From Zestomonas insulae (GTDB lineage: Bacteria > Pseudomonadota > Gammaproteobacteria > Pseudomonadales > Pseudomonadaceae), in contig NZ_JAFEUP010000007.1 in NCBI RefSeq assembly GCF_016901015.1, positions 124,001 through 188,000 on the forward strand: a stretch of 64,000 nucleotides of DNA, given 5' to 3'. The notes under the pieces were generated by a model. That model searched no databases, had not been told where the DNA came from, and saw nothing but the letters and a program-made list of their open reading frames with translations. The position numbers and the translations under genes are program-made. Positions 25,462 through 37,429 of the stretch are shown in pieces (positions within the stretch are counted from its first letter, which is position 1; every line of letters begins with the position of its first letter).

Positions 25462-27423
25462 ATGGAGGCCAAACAGTCTTCGCTCAATCCACCGGTATTC
25501 TTCGGCTCCGCGATCCTCATCGTCGCCCTGGTGCTGTACAGCGTGTTCTTCCAGGCGCAGGCGCAACAGCTGTTTGCCCAGCTGCAGCACTGGATCATCG
25601 ATACTGCCAGTTGGTTCTACGTGCTCACCGTGGCACTGATCCTGATCAGCGTGGTATTCCTCGCGGTCAGCCGTTACGGCGACCTCAAGCTCGGCCCCGA
25701 CCACAGCCGGCCGGATTACCGCAATGTCACCTGGTTCGCCATGCTGTTTTCCGCCGGCATGGGCATCGGCCTGATGTTCTTCGGCGTCGCCGAACCGCTG
25801 ATGCACTTCAGTTCGCCGCCGGTGGGCGCCGCCAACACCGTGCAGGCCGCCCGCGAGGCGATGAAGCTGACGTTCTTCCACTGGGGCCTGCACGCCTGGG
25901 CGATCTACGCCATCGTCGCGCTGATCCTGGCGTTCTTCAGCTTTCGCCATGACCTGCCGCTGACCCTGCGTTCAGCGCTCTATCCGTTGATCGGCGAACG
26001 CATCCACGGACCGATTGGCCATGCGGTGGATATCTTCGCCATCTTCGGCACGGTGTTCGGCGTCGCCACCTCGCTTGGCTACGGCGTGACGCAGATCAAC
26101 AGCGGCCTGCACCATGTGTTCGGGCTGCCGATCAGCCTGCCGGTGCAGGTTGGCCTGATCGCCGGCACCTGCGCACTGGCCACGCTGTCGGTGGCCAGCG
26201 GCCTGGACAAGGGCATTCGCATCCTTTCCGAGCTGAACCTGGCGCTCGCGGTCCTGCTGTTGCTGTTCGTGCTGGCGCTGGGGCCGACGGTGTTCCTGCT
26301 CAAGACCTTCGTGCAGAACACCGGCGGCTACCTGTCGGAGATCGTCAGCAAGACCTTCAACCTCTACGCCTACGAGCCAACCGACTGGATCGGTGGCTGG
26401 ACCCTGCTCTACTGGGGCTGGTGGCTGTCCTGGTCGCCCTTCGTCGGCCTGTTCATCGCGCGCATCTCGCGCGGCCGGACGATTCGCGAGTTCATCTGCG
26501 GCGTGCTGTTCGTGCCCGCCGGCTTCACCCTGCTGTGGATGACCGTGTTCGGCGACAGTGCCATTCATATGGTGCTCAACGAAGGCATCAGCAGCCTGGC
26601 CGCGACGGTGAACGGCGACAGCTCGCTGGCGCTGTTTGCCTTCCTCGAGCACTTCCCGCTGTCCAGCGTGCTCTCGCTGCTCGCGGTGTGCATGGTGGTG
26701 GTGTTCTTCGTCACCTCGGCGGACTCCGGCGCGCTGGTGGTGGACATGTTGGCCTCCGGCGGCCGATCCGATACGCCGCTGTGGCAACGGCTGTTCTGGT
26801 CGATCCTGATCGGCGTGGTGGCCATCGCCCTGCTCCTCGCCGACGGCCTCAAGGCGCTTCAGACCGCCACCATCGCCAGCGCCCTGCCGTTCTCCATCGT
26901 CCTGCTGGCAGCGATCTGGGGCCTGTTCAAGGCGCTGCGCCTGGATGCCACCAAGCGCGACATCCGCTACCAGGCGCTGAATATCAGCCCGCTCCCCCGC
27001 CAGCACGGTGCCTGGCAGCGCCGCCTGCAGAATCTGGTGACCTTCCCCAGTCGCGCGCAGGTTCGCCAATTCCTCAGCGGCACAGTGCACGCGGCCAGCG
27101 AAGCGGTGGCCGAAGAGCTACGCAAACGTGGCCTGAACGCCAGTGTCGAGGGCGGCGAGGATGGCCGGGTGCGCTTGGTGGTGGCCCACGGGGCGGAAAC
27201 CGACTTCCTCTATGAGGTGCGCCCGCGCGCCCTTCTGCAGCCGAGTTTCGTGCTGCTGGATGGCAAGGAGCCGGGAGAGGATCAACAGTACTTCCGCGCC
27301 GAGGTGCACCTGCTCGAAGGCGGCCAGGACTACGACCTGATGGGCTGGAGCCGCGACGAGGTGATCGGCGACATCCTCGATCAGTACGAGAAGCACATGC
27401 ACTACCTGCATGTGGTGAGGTAG
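25462..27423 (+). CDS. betT: BCCT family transporter, choline/betaine type
   Basis: The 653-residue inner-membrane protein has 12 predicted helices and the BCCT signature region with WGWWLSWSPFVGLFIARISRGRTIREF (in parts, about 320-350), followed by a large C-terminal cytoplasmic domain (about 500-653). The long C-terminus is typical of BetT choline carriers, where it sets osmotic response. AAGGAG lies 10 bases before the ATG. It is divergent from the ECF42 sigma gene. P. aeruginosa has a choline transporter at this position; the exact substrate remains to be proved. Confidence 0.88.
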   Translation: MEAKQSSLNPPVFFGSAILIVALVLYSVFFQAQAQQLFAQLQHWIIDTASWFYVLTVALILISVVFLAVSRYGDLKLGPDHSRPDYRNVTWFAMLFSAGMGIGLMFFGVAEPLMHFSSPPVGAANTVQAAREAMKLTFFHWGLHAWAIYAIVALILAFFSFRHDLPLTLRSALYPLIGERIHGPIGHAVDIFAIFGTVFGVATSLGYGVTQINSGLHHVFGLPISLPVQVGLIAGTCALATLSVASGLDKGIRILSELNLALAVLLLLFVLALGPTVFLLKTFVQNTGGYLSEIVSKTFNLYAYEPTDWIGGWTLLYWGWWLSWSPFVGLFIARISRGRTIREFICGVLFVPAGFTLLWMTVFGDSAIHMVLNEGISSLAATVNGDSSLALFAFLEHFPLSSVLSLLAVCMVVVFFVTSADSGALVVDMLASGGRSDTPLWQRLFWSILIGVVAIALLLADGLKALQTATIASALPFSIVLLAAIWGLFKALRLDATKRDIRYQALNISPLPRQHGAWQRRLQNLVTFPSRAQVRQFLSGTVHAASEAVAEELRKRGLNASVEGGEDGRVRLVVAHGAETDFLYEVRPRALLQPSFVLLDGKEPGEDQQYFRAEVHLLEGGQDYDLMGWSRDEVIGDILDQYEKHMHYLHVVR

Positions 27424-27451
27424 ACCGCGAGCACGTGCCCGCGCCAAGCCC

Positions 27452-28372
27452 CTACGGCCGCACGCGCGCCACCGCCGGCAGCTGCATCGCGGCGATCTCT
27501 GCCTGCAGGTAGTCACGCAGGCGGCGGAAACGTTCCTGGCCGCGGCGCGCCTTTGGCCACACCAGGTAGTAGCCGCAGCCGCTGTACACCGCACTCGGCC
27601 AGGGCAGGCCGAGGCGCCCGTCGGCGACGTCCTCGGCCACCATCAGCAGGTCGCCGATCGAAACCCCGTAGCCGCGCGCGGCGGCGACGATGCCCAGCTC
27701 GAGCATGTCGAAGGTCTGCCCGCCCTTCAGCGGCACCTGTTCGGCAAGCCCCAGGGCGCTCAGCCAGCCGCGCCAGTCGCGCCGATCAGGGGTCGGGTGC
27801 AACTGGTCGGCAGCCTGCAGGCGCGCCAGGTCCCAGGGCCCGCCGGCGACCTCCTGCGGGGCGCAGACCGGGATCAGCCATTCCTCGAACAGCAGCGCGC
27901 TGTCCCACTCCGGAGGGAACTCGCCGCTGCCGAGCAGCACCGCGCAGTCGTAGGGCTCGTGCTGGAAGTCGACGGTGTCGACATCCATCCAGGCGCTGGT
28001 CAGCTGCACTTCGATGTCCGGGTTGTTCTGCCGAAAGCGCGACAGGCGCGCCAGCAGCCAGCGCACGGTGAGCGTCGACGGCGCCTTCAGGCGCAGCGCG
28101 CCGTCTTCGCTGCGCAGGCTGGCGCAGGCCTGCTCGAGCGCGGCGAAGCCGTCGCGCAGCCCTGGCAGCAGCAGCCGGCCGGACTCGGTGAGGCGCAGGC
28201 CGCGGCCGGCGCGCTCGAACAGCCGACAGCCGAAATCCGCCTCCAGGGTGCGGATGTGCCGACTCACCGCGCTCTGCGTCAGGGCCAGCTCCTCGGCGGC
28301 GCGCGTGTAGGACAGGTGCCGCGCGGCGGCCTCGAAGGCGCGCAGCGCGTAGAGCGGCGGGAGACGCTTCAT
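27452..28372 (-). CDS. LysR family transcriptional regulator
   Basis: The 306-residue protein has the N-terminal winged helix (residues 1-60, ALRAFEAAARHLSYTRAAEEL and TQSAVSRHIRTLE), and a type-2 periplasmic-binding effector domain from about 90, including CGYYLVWPKARRGQERFRRLRDYL near the C-terminus. The start MKRLPPLYALRAFEAAARH resembles the GcvA group. It is divergent from the MATE gene across 127 bases and probably controls it and itself, as LysR genes often do; this is inference. Confidence 0.92.
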   Translation of the reverse strand: MKRLPPLYALRAFEAAARHLSYTRAAEELALTQSAVSRHIRTLEADFGCRLFERAGRGLRLTESGRLLLPGLRDGFAALEQACASLRSEDGALRLKAPSTLTVRWLLARLSRFRQNNPDIEVQLTSAWMDVDTVDFQHEPYDCAVLLGSGEFPPEWDSALLFEEWLIPVCAPQEVAGGPWDLARLQAADQLHPTPDRRDWRGWLSALGLAEQVPLKGGQTFDMLELGIVAAARGYGVSIGDLLMVAEDVADGRLGLPWPSAVYSGCGYYLVWPKARRGQERFRRLRDYLQAEIAAMQLPAVARVRP

Positions 28373-28499
28373 AGATGAGTTTGACTCATGCCTGACATGG
28401 CTTTTCTCGGTTTGTGGCGACCGCTAGCAAGCCAGGAGAATAGCGGGCATTGCTTGGCCTGGGACAGTCCCATGGCCACCCTAACGATGATTCCTGATT

Positions 28500-29885
28500 A
28501 TGTCCGACAGTCTCCGCAGTGAACTCGTCGCGCTGTTGCGCCTGGCCGGCCCGCTGGTCGCCGCGCAGCTCGCCCACGTGCTGATGGTGTTCACCGACAC
28601 CGTGATGATGGGCCTGCTCGGCCCCGCCGAGCTGGCCGCCGGCGCACTGGGCGCGGCCAGCTACAGCTTCGTGTCGATCTTCTGCGTCGGCGTGATGGCG
28701 GCGGTCGGCAACCTGGTGGCGATCCGTCACGGCGCTGGCGACGCCGCCGGGGTGCGGGCGATGACCCAGGCCGGGCTGTGGGTGGCGGTCGGCCTGGCGC
28801 TGCTCGGCGGTGTGCTGCTCTGGCACTTCGCCCCGCTGCTGCGCCTGGCCGGCCAGGACGCGGCGAACATCGCCGGCGCCATGCAGTTCCTCGGCACCCT
28901 GGTGTTCGCCCTGCCCGGCTACCTGCTGTTCATGGCCCTGCGCGGCTTCACCGGCGCGCTCGGCCGGCCCGGCGCGGTGCTGGTCATCAGCCTGTGCGGC
29001 GCGGCGCTGAACTTCCTCCTCAACTACGCGCTGATCCACGGCTGGTTCGGCCTGCCGCGCATCGGCCTGGCCGGTATCGGCCTGGTCACCGCGCTGGTGT
29101 CGACGCTGATGGCCGCGCTGCTCGCCCTGTACCTGCGCTGGCAGCCGTTCTTCCGGCCCTGGCCGCTGCTGCCCGGGCTGCTGCGCCCGGACTTCGCCGC
29201 GCTGCGCGAGAACCTGCGCCTGGGCCTGCCGATCGGCGGCACCTATGTGGTCGAGTCCGGATTGTTCTTCGTCGCCACGCTGTGCATGGGCGCGCTCGGC
29301 AGCAGCGAGCTGGCCGCCCACCAGATCGCCATCCAGGCGGTGTACGTGGCGTTCATGGTTCCGGTGGGGATTTCCTACGCGGCCAGCTACCGCATCGGCC
29401 AGCACTACGGCGCCGGTCGCTACCACGCCGCGCGGCAGACCGGGCGCCTGGCGATCGGCCTCGGCGCACTGTGCATGCTCGGTTTCGCCCTGCTGTTCTG
29501 GCTGGCGCCGCACGCGGTGATCGGCCTGTTCCTCGACGCCGGGGACGCCCAGCACCAGGCGGTGATCGCGCTCGCCGTGCAGCTGCTGGCGATCGCCGCC
29601 TGGTTCGAGCTGTTCGACGGCCTGCAGACCATCGCCATGGGCGCGATCCGCGGCCTCAAGGATGCGCGCACCACCTTGCTGGTCGGCCTCGGCTGCTACT
29701 GGGCGATCGGCGCGCCGGCCGCCTGGGGCCTGGCGTTCGGCGCCGGCTGGGGCGCCAGTGGGGTGTGGTGGGGTCTGGCGCTGGGCCTGGCCTGTGCGGC
29801 GGCGGGGCTGACCCTGGCCTTCGAAGGCAAGACCGCGCGGCTGCTGCGCGATCCGCGGGCAACGGCCCAGGCCTGCCCGGCCTAG
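28500..29885 (+). CDS. MATE family efflux transporter (NorM-like)
   Basis: The 461-residue protein has 12 predicted membrane helices in two MATE halves. The first half begins RLAGPLVAAQLAHVLMVFTDTVMMGLLGPAEL, shown here in parts, with the family's conserved D-T-x-M-x-G pattern. The second half repeats it as NLRLGLPIGGTYVVES and ELAAHQIAIQAV. NorM-type proteins export cationic drugs in exchange for H+ or Na+. Start is ATG at 28500; no clear partner gene exists besides the divergent LysR regulator. Confidence 0.93.
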   Translation: MSDSLRSELVALLRLAGPLVAAQLAHVLMVFTDTVMMGLLGPAELAAGALGAASYSFVSIFCVGVMAAVGNLVAIRHGAGDAAGVRAMTQAGLWVAVGLALLGGVLLWHFAPLLRLAGQDAANIAGAMQFLGTLVFALPGYLLFMALRGFTGALGRPGAVLVISLCGAALNFLLNYALIHGWFGLPRIGLAGIGLVTALVSTLMAALLALYLRWQPFFRPWPLLPGLLRPDFAALRENLRLGLPIGGTYVVESGLFFVATLCMGALGSSELAAHQIAIQAVYVAFMVPVGISYAASYRIGQHYGAGRYHAARQTGRLAIGLGALCMLGFALLFWLAPHAVIGLFLDAGDAQHQAVIALAVQLLAIAAWFELFDGLQTIAMGAIRGLKDARTTLLVGLGCYWAIGAPAAWGLAFGAGWGASGVWWGLALGLACAAAGLTLAFEGKTARLLRDPRATAQACPA

Positions 29886-29891
29886 CGTGCG

Positions 29892-31565
29892 CTAGAGCGG
29901 CAGGTCGGCGAGCAGCGCCTGGCGCTCGCCATACACCAGGAAGCGCGCCAGGTCGGCGAGCGGCAGCGGCTTGCTGATCAGGTAGCCCTGCGCCTGGTCG
30001 CAGCCGTACTGGCGCAGCAGCGCCAGGTGTTCGCCGTCCTCGACGCCTTCGGCGACCACTTCCAGGCCGAGGTTGTGCGCCAGGTTGATCATCGCCCGCA
30101 CCAGCTGGCGGTTCTCGGCGCGCTCGCGCATGCCGCCGACGAAGCTCTTGTCGATCTTCAGCAGCGAGATCGGCAGGCTATTGAGGTGCACGAACGACGA
30201 GAAGCCGGTGCCGAAATCGTCCAGCGAGAAGCGCACGCCGAGCTGGGTGAGGCCGAGCATGGTCTGCTGCACCGGCTCGGGGCGACGCATCACCGCGGTC
30301 TCGGTGAGTTCGAACTCCAGCCAGCGGGCGTCCACGCCGCGCTCGGCGATCAGCCGGCTGAGGGTCGGCAGCAGCTGGCTGTCCTGGAACTGGCGGAACG
30401 ACAGGTTGACCGCCATGTGCATGGCCGGCAGACCGCGCCCGCGCAGCCACTGCATGTCGCGCAGCGCGCGAGACATCACCCAGTAGCCGAGCGGCACGAT
30501 CAGCCCGCTCTGCTCGGCGAGCGGCACGAATTCGTCGGGGCCAAGCAGGCCGCGTTCACTGTGGCGCCAGCGCACCAGCGCCTCCAGACCGACGATCTTG
30601 CCGCTGCCGATGCTCAGGCGCGGCTGGTAGTGCAGCTCGAGTTCGTCGCGGCGCAGCGCATGGCGTAGCTCGGCCTCGAGGTCGGCGAGGCTGCGCGCGC
30701 TGCGGTTGATGCGTTCGTCGAACACGTGGAAGGTGCAGCCCTGGGCGTTCTTCGCCTGCTGCATGGCAATGTGCGCGTGCCACATCAGCGGGTCGGCGCC
30801 GGCGCCGGCGCGCGCGTGGGCGATCCCTAAGCTGCAGCCGAGCAGCAGGCTCTCGCCGTCGATCAGGTAGGGCTCGGAGAGCGCCTCGGTGAGCCGCTCG
30901 GCGAGCTGCGCGGCACGCTGGCGATCGGCGCGGGTGTCGAGCAGCAGGGCGAACTCGTCGCTGCCCAGGCGTGCCAGCTGGTCGCCGGCGCCGAGCAGCG
31001 CCTGCAGGCGCGCCACCACCTGACGAATCAGCCGGTCACCGGCCTGATGGCCGAGCGCATCGTTGGCGTGGCGGAAGTTGTCGAGGTCCAGGTGGCCGAG
31101 CGCCAGGCCACGCCCGCCGGACTCGGCCAGACGCGCGGCGAGCAGGGTCTGGAAGCCCTGGCGGTTGGCGATACCGGTCAGCGGGTCCTGCTCGGCGAGG
31201 CGTTGCAGGGTGTCCTTCAGCGCGCTGTGCTCGCGCACGTAGCGCAGGCAGCGGCGCAGCATGTCGGCATTGAAGCCGCGGCGCACCAGCCAGTCGTTGA
31301 CGCCGAGCGGCGCCTCGAGCGGCTCCTCCTCGAGCAGCAGGATCACCGGCAGCGGGCAGCTGCCCGGCGCCGGCTGGCGTTCCGGGGTGGCCAGCAGCAG
31401 ACCGTGCGGGGTGCCGTCGAACAGCGAACTGGCAGCGTGCCAGGACGGCGCGGTAATCAATGAGGAAGGCGAGCCCAGCGCGGCCAGTTGCTCGCGCAAT
31501 GATTGGGCCCACTCCGGCCCATCGGCCAGCAGGACTATCCGCAAAGGTTCGACGAACGCGGACAA
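29892..31565 (-). CDS. proE: c-di-GMP phosphodiesterase with degenerate GGDEF and intact EAL domain
   Basis: About 557 residues: an N-terminal receiver-like region (1-115), a GGDEF domain whose signature is GSDEF, and an EAL domain (about 300-545). The EAL residues look complete: EALVRW, NLSFRQ, ELTETAV, DDFGTGFSS, KIDKSFV, AEGVE and QGY. Phosphodiesterase activity is therefore expected and cyclase activity doubtful. By position it matches ProE (PA5295), which controls exopolysaccharide in P. aeruginosa. The start is probably the TTG at 31565, 4 bases after GGGGGAGG; no ATG is suitably placed. Confidence 0.85.
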   Translation of the reverse strand: MSAFVEPLRIVLLADGPEWAQSLREQLAALGSPSSLITAPSWHAASSLFDGTPHGLLLATPERQPAPGSCPLPVILLLEEEPLEAPLGVNDWLVRRGFNADMLRRCLRYVREHSALKDTLQRLAEQDPLTGIANRQGFQTLLAARLAESGGRGLALGHLDLDNFRHANDALGHQAGDRLIRQVVARLQALLGAGDQLARLGSDEFALLLDTRADRQRAAQLAERLTEALSEPYLIDGESLLLGCSLGIAHARAGAGADPLMWHAHIAMQQAKNAQGCTFHVFDERINRSARSLADLEAELRHALRRDELELHYQPRLSIGSGKIVGLEALVRWRHSERGLLGPDEFVPLAEQSGLIVPLGYWVMSRALRDMQWLRGRGLPAMHMAVNLSFRQFQDSQLLPTLSRLIAERGVDARWLEFELTETAVMRRPEPVQQTMLGLTQLGVRFSLDDFGTGFSSFVHLNSLPISLLKIDKSFVGGMRERAENRQLVRAMINLAHNLGLEVVAEGVEDGEHLALLRQYGCDQAQGYLISKPLPLADLARFLVYGERQALLADLPL

Positions 31566-31883
31566 GCAACCTCCCCCAACACAAGACAAGTGGCGATCGA
31601 ATCGCCTCGGCGCGCCGTTCACGGCGTCTAGATCGCACATCCTGTGCAATTGCTCGGTCATCCTGCGGGATGGCTTGCTGGGCCACAACCCCCGATAGCG
31701 GGACTAGCGTACTGGATCGCAGTATTAAGCCAATACTGGCCACACGCCATCGCTGCGCCCGCGCAAACTACCCGGATTGGCTACGCTGGAGAATTCAGCG
31801 CCCGCCGTGAGCCTCCGGACGGTTACGGCATCGCCGCCCCGGCCTGCTAGAATGCGCGCCCATCGTCCTTCGACCCTATCCCG
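31566..31883. other. proE/rep divergent intergenic region (318 bases)
   Basis: It contains the proE ribosome site (31570-31577), the perfect inverted repeat at 31720-31738, and a likely rep -10 element TAGAAT at 31848-31853 in the context GCTAGAATGCGCGCC. The best upstream -35-like hexamer is 19 bases away, so the promoter is not firm. I see no other gene. Confidence 0.5.
31720..31738. repeat. perfect 7-bp inverted repeat, operator-like
   Basis: CAGTATT, five bases, AATACTG. The dyad is exact and AT-rich against a GC-rich background, between proE and rep. It resembles a repressor site more than a terminator, since no T-run follows. Confidence 0.5.
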
Positions 31884-34540
<2,657 letters not shown>

Positions 34541-34558
34541 CTCGCGCCGTCAACCAAC

Positions 34559-34632
34559 GGGTAGGAGCGAATTCATTCGCGATCAAAGCGACGCGGCGTT
34601 GCCTGTCTTCGCGAATGAATTCGCTCCTACCC
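34559..34632. repeat. REP-type palindromic repeat after xpt
   Basis: GTAGGAGCGAATTCATTCGCG and its perfect reverse complement flank about 26 bases. The unit with GGAGCGAATTCATTCGCG is a widespread Pseudomonas intergenic repeat. It separates xpt from the convergent downstream gene and may act on message ends or gyrase binding; function is not shown. Confidence 0.85.
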
Positions 34633-34651
34633 GCCCTGGCAAACGACCCGC

Positions 34652-36766
34652 TCAGGCCACCGCGGTGGCCTTCAGCCCGGCCAGCACCAGCTTCTGGTAG
34701 AGCTGCTCGCGCAGCCCGGCCGGTTGCCCCAGGCCCATACGCTGCAGGTGCGCGGCGTAGTCGGCCGGCTTGGGCAGGTCGAACAGCGTGGCGATGCCCA
34801 GTTCGAAGATCTCGCTCAAGCGCAGCTTGCTCTTCAGCCAGCGCAGCGCGCGCAGCAGGTCCTGCTCCTCAGCGGTGAAATCGCAGCCCAGCGGGTACTC
34901 GCGGAACAGTTGCGGGTGTTCGCCCTGCACCACCAGCAGGCGCCACGGCGTGTTGTCGCGGTACGCCGGCTCCAGCACGAAATCGCGCGGCAGCTTGCCG
35001 GCAGCCTGGGCCTGGGCCAGCAGTTCGTCCTGGAAGCGCGAGTCGGCGATGCGCAGCAGCGCGGCGATCACCTCGCTGTCGTTCTTGCCGCGCAGGTCGG
35101 CGATACCGTACTCGGTCACCACGATGTCGCGCAGGTGGCGCGGAATGGTCGCGTGGCCGTACTCCCAGACGATGTTCGAGCTGACCTCGCCGCCGCTCTC
35201 GCGCCAGCTGCGCAGCAGGGTGATGGCCCGCGCGCCGTGCAGCTCGTGGGCCTGGGCGACGAAGTCGTACTGCCCGCCGACGCCGCTGAGCACCCGGCCG
35301 CCCTGCACCTGGTCGGCGACGCTGGCGCCGAGCAGGGTCACCGTGAAGGCGCTGTTGATGAAACGCGCGTCGCGGCGCTGGCGGCGCTTGAGCGGCTCGT
35401 CGCCGTACAGGCGGTTGATGTAGCTGATCGCGGTCATGCCGATCTGCCCGCGCTGGCCGAGGTCCATCTCGCGCAGCCGCGCATAGAACGCCAGCGGGCC
35501 CAGGAAGAAGCCGCCATGCGCCAGCACCCCGCCGCGCGCGCAGCCGAGACTGGCCTGCAGCGCCGGCTGGTCGAGGCGCGCCGGGATGCGGCTGCCGTCG
35601 CCGAGCAGCAGGCGTTCGCCGTCGAAGCGGATGCCCGCGTCGAGCAGGCCGTGTTCCTGCAACCAGGCCAGGGTGGCGCCGTCGAGCAGTTGCGGCAGGC
35701 CGCCGTCGAGCAGCGCCTGGGCGCTGCGTGGCCGCCCTTCGGCGTCCAGCGCGCCGCTGTCGGCCAGCGCCTGCAGGCGCAGGTCGGGGTACACCGCGCG
35801 GCGCAGCACGCCGCCGTCGAGCAGCTTGAGCAGGCCGTGGACGAACATCTCGCTGCAGCCGTACAGCCCGGCGCTGAACGGCTCGAGGCCACCCTCGCGG
35901 TCGATCAGCGCGCCCCAGCGCGCCGGCCCCTGCAGCTCGTCGAGCACCGCGCGGTAGGCGGCGTTGTCCGCCTGCCTGGCGAGCAGCGCGGCGCTCAGCG
36001 CATCGCCGAGCGAGCCGATACCGATCTGCAGGGTGCCGCCGTCGCGCACCAGCGCGCTGGCGTACAGGCCGATGGCGTGGTCCTGGGCGTTGACCGGCAT
36101 CTGCGGGGTGGAGAACAGCTGGCTGTGGTCGGCCGGCTCGATGAGCAGGTCGAACAGCGTCTCGTCGACCTCGGCGGCACCGGGCATGTACGGCAGGCCG
36201 TCATGCAGCACCCCGACGCACAGCGGCATGCGCCCGGCGGCACGTGCGGCGGCCAGCAGGTCGAGGGTGATGTCCGGGTTGCAGCTCAGGCTCAGCCGCC
36301 CCGGCCGCTCGGGGTCGCGGGCGACCAGCTGGGCGATCAGGTTGACCTCCTTGCGCAGCAGGTCGCCGGCCACCTGGCTGTAGTTGAGGCTGATGTAGCG
36401 CTGCTGGGCCAGGTCGTTGTTCAGCTGGCTGCCCGGCTGCAGGTAGAACTCCTCGACCCGCACGTGCTCGGGCAACTCGCCGCAGTCGAGGTCGTCGAGG
36501 TAGTCGAGCTCCGGGTAGTCGCCGTACACCCGGCTGAAGAACGGCCCCATGAAACGCTGCTCCAGCTCGTTGCCGGGGCGCGGGCGGCCGAGGCTGAGCG
36601 CGGTGTAGATGGTCAGCGGGCGCTCGGGCAGCTCCTTGATCCGCCGGTACAGGGCGTTGACGAAATGGTTGGGTTTGCCGAGGCCGAGCGGCAGACCGAG
36701 GCGGATCGGGCCGTCGATGCGGGCGAGGACCTGTTCGACTGCGGCTTCGAGCGTACTGACGGGCAC
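34652..36766 (-). CDS. acetyl-CoA hydrolase/transferase-like protein, long form
   Basis: The 704-residue protein resembles CoA-transferase family I (acetyl-CoA hydrolase/transferase): N-terminal LGLPLGLGKPNHFVNALYRR, NPDITLDLLAAARAAG, and the C-terminal GVGGQYDFVAQAHELHGARAI with EYGIADLRGKND. Common members have about 500 residues; this one has about 200 more, mainly a middle insertion and a C-terminal helical tail. The GTG start at 36766 has AGGAGA at 6 bases. It converges with xpt and lies downstream of cycB. Substrate is unknown; acetate or succinate CoA exchange is plausible. Confidence 0.75.
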   Translation of the reverse strand: MPVSTLEAAVEQVLARIDGPIRLGLPLGLGKPNHFVNALYRRIKELPERPLTIYTALSLGRPRPGNELEQRFMGPFFSRVYGDYPELDYLDDLDCGELPEHVRVEEFYLQPGSQLNNDLAQQRYISLNYSQVAGDLLRKEVNLIAQLVARDPERPGRLSLSCNPDITLDLLAAARAAGRMPLCVGVLHDGLPYMPGAAEVDETLFDLLIEPADHSQLFSTPQMPVNAQDHAIGLYASALVRDGGTLQIGIGSLGDALSAALLARQADNAAYRAVLDELQGPARWGALIDREGGLEPFSAGLYGCSEMFVHGLLKLLDGGVLRRAVYPDLRLQALADSGALDAEGRPRSAQALLDGGLPQLLDGATLAWLQEHGLLDAGIRFDGERLLLGDGSRIPARLDQPALQASLGCARGGVLAHGGFFLGPLAFYARLREMDLGQRGQIGMTAISYINRLYGDEPLKRRQRRDARFINSAFTVTLLGASVADQVQGGRVLSGVGGQYDFVAQAHELHGARAITLLRSWRESGGEVSSNIVWEYGHATIPRHLRDIVVTEYGIADLRGKNDSEVIAALLRIADSRFQDELLAQAQAAGKLPRDFVLEPAYRDNTPWRLLVVQGEHPQLFREYPLGCDFTAEEQDLLRALRWLKSKLRLSEIFELGIATLFDLPKPADYAAHLQRMGLGQPAGLREQLYQKLVLAGLKATAVA

Positions 36767-36832
36767 CGGCGATCTCCTGGGCAGCCACTTGCCGCATTGG
36801 ACCCCGCCGACGGCGCTTTGCTCCCCGATCGC

Positions 36833-36868
36833 CAAAAACGACGAAGCCGCCCGGAGGCGGCTTCGTCA
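36833..36868 (-). terminator. intrinsic terminator after cycB
   Basis: ACGAAGCCGCC pairs with GGCGGCTTCGT around CGGA. On the minus strand the stem runs into CGTTTTT, ending the cytochrome transcript before the acyl-CoA gene. Confidence 0.88.
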
Positions 36869-36883
36869 CAGCAAGCGGATGTC

Positions 36884-37306
36884 TTACAGACCGGACATCT
36901 TCTTGATGGTGGCCTTCAGCTCGTCATCCGAGCAGTCGGCGCAGGTGCCCTTCGGCGGCATCGCGTTGACGCCGGAGATGGCCTTGGCCAGCAGACCGTC
37001 GAGGCCGCCCTGCTCGCTGGCGCGCTTCTTCCAGTCGGCGCTGTCGCCAATCTTCGGCGCACCCAGCACACCGGCGGTGTGGCAGGCGCCGCAATGGCCG
37101 GCGATGATCGAATCCGGCGTCTTGGCGCCGCCACCGGCCGCCGCAGCGACAGGCTCGATGCCCTTACATTCTTGGCCTTGCACGCAGACTTCGCCGACCG
37201 GCTTGATACGCGCGGCGATCTCGTCGTTGGTCGCGGCCTGGACGTTCACAGCCCACAGCGCCAGGACGGCAGCTTGAGCCGCCAGCATTTTATTAATCAG
37301 GTTCAC
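36884..37306 (-). CDS. cycB: cytochrome c5 (periplasmic monoheme c-type)
   Basis: The 140-residue precursor has a signal peptide (about 1-25, ending NVQAA) and one heme site CGACH near residue 74, with the axial methionine expected near MPPKG. The CADC pair after it is the second cysteine bridge typical of cytochrome c5. It carries electrons in the periplasm. It is a separate transcript with its own terminator, and lies beside pauR as in P. aeruginosa. Confidence 0.93.
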   Translation of the reverse strand: MNLINKMLAAQAAVLALWAVNVQAATNDEIAARIKPVGEVCVQGQECKGIEPVAAAAGGGAKTPDSIIAGHCGACHTAGVLGAPKIGDSADWKKRASEQGGLDGLLAKAISGVNAMPPKGTCADCSDDELKATIKKMSGL

Positions 37307-37429
37307 GGTACACCCTCATCGTGGCTAGTTGGCCCGCGGCCACGGTTTCGCGAGCGGGCGCAAGTATAACTGCAAGGTCCGCCGGCCGGAACAATCCTTG
37401 TTGTCGCAGGCCGGCGCCACATCCCGGCC

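Noticed and set aside
34724-37369. 881-codon plus-strand open frame across the acyl-CoA gene and cycB
   Set aside because: It is antisense to two genes with strong start and terminator signals and shows no domain.
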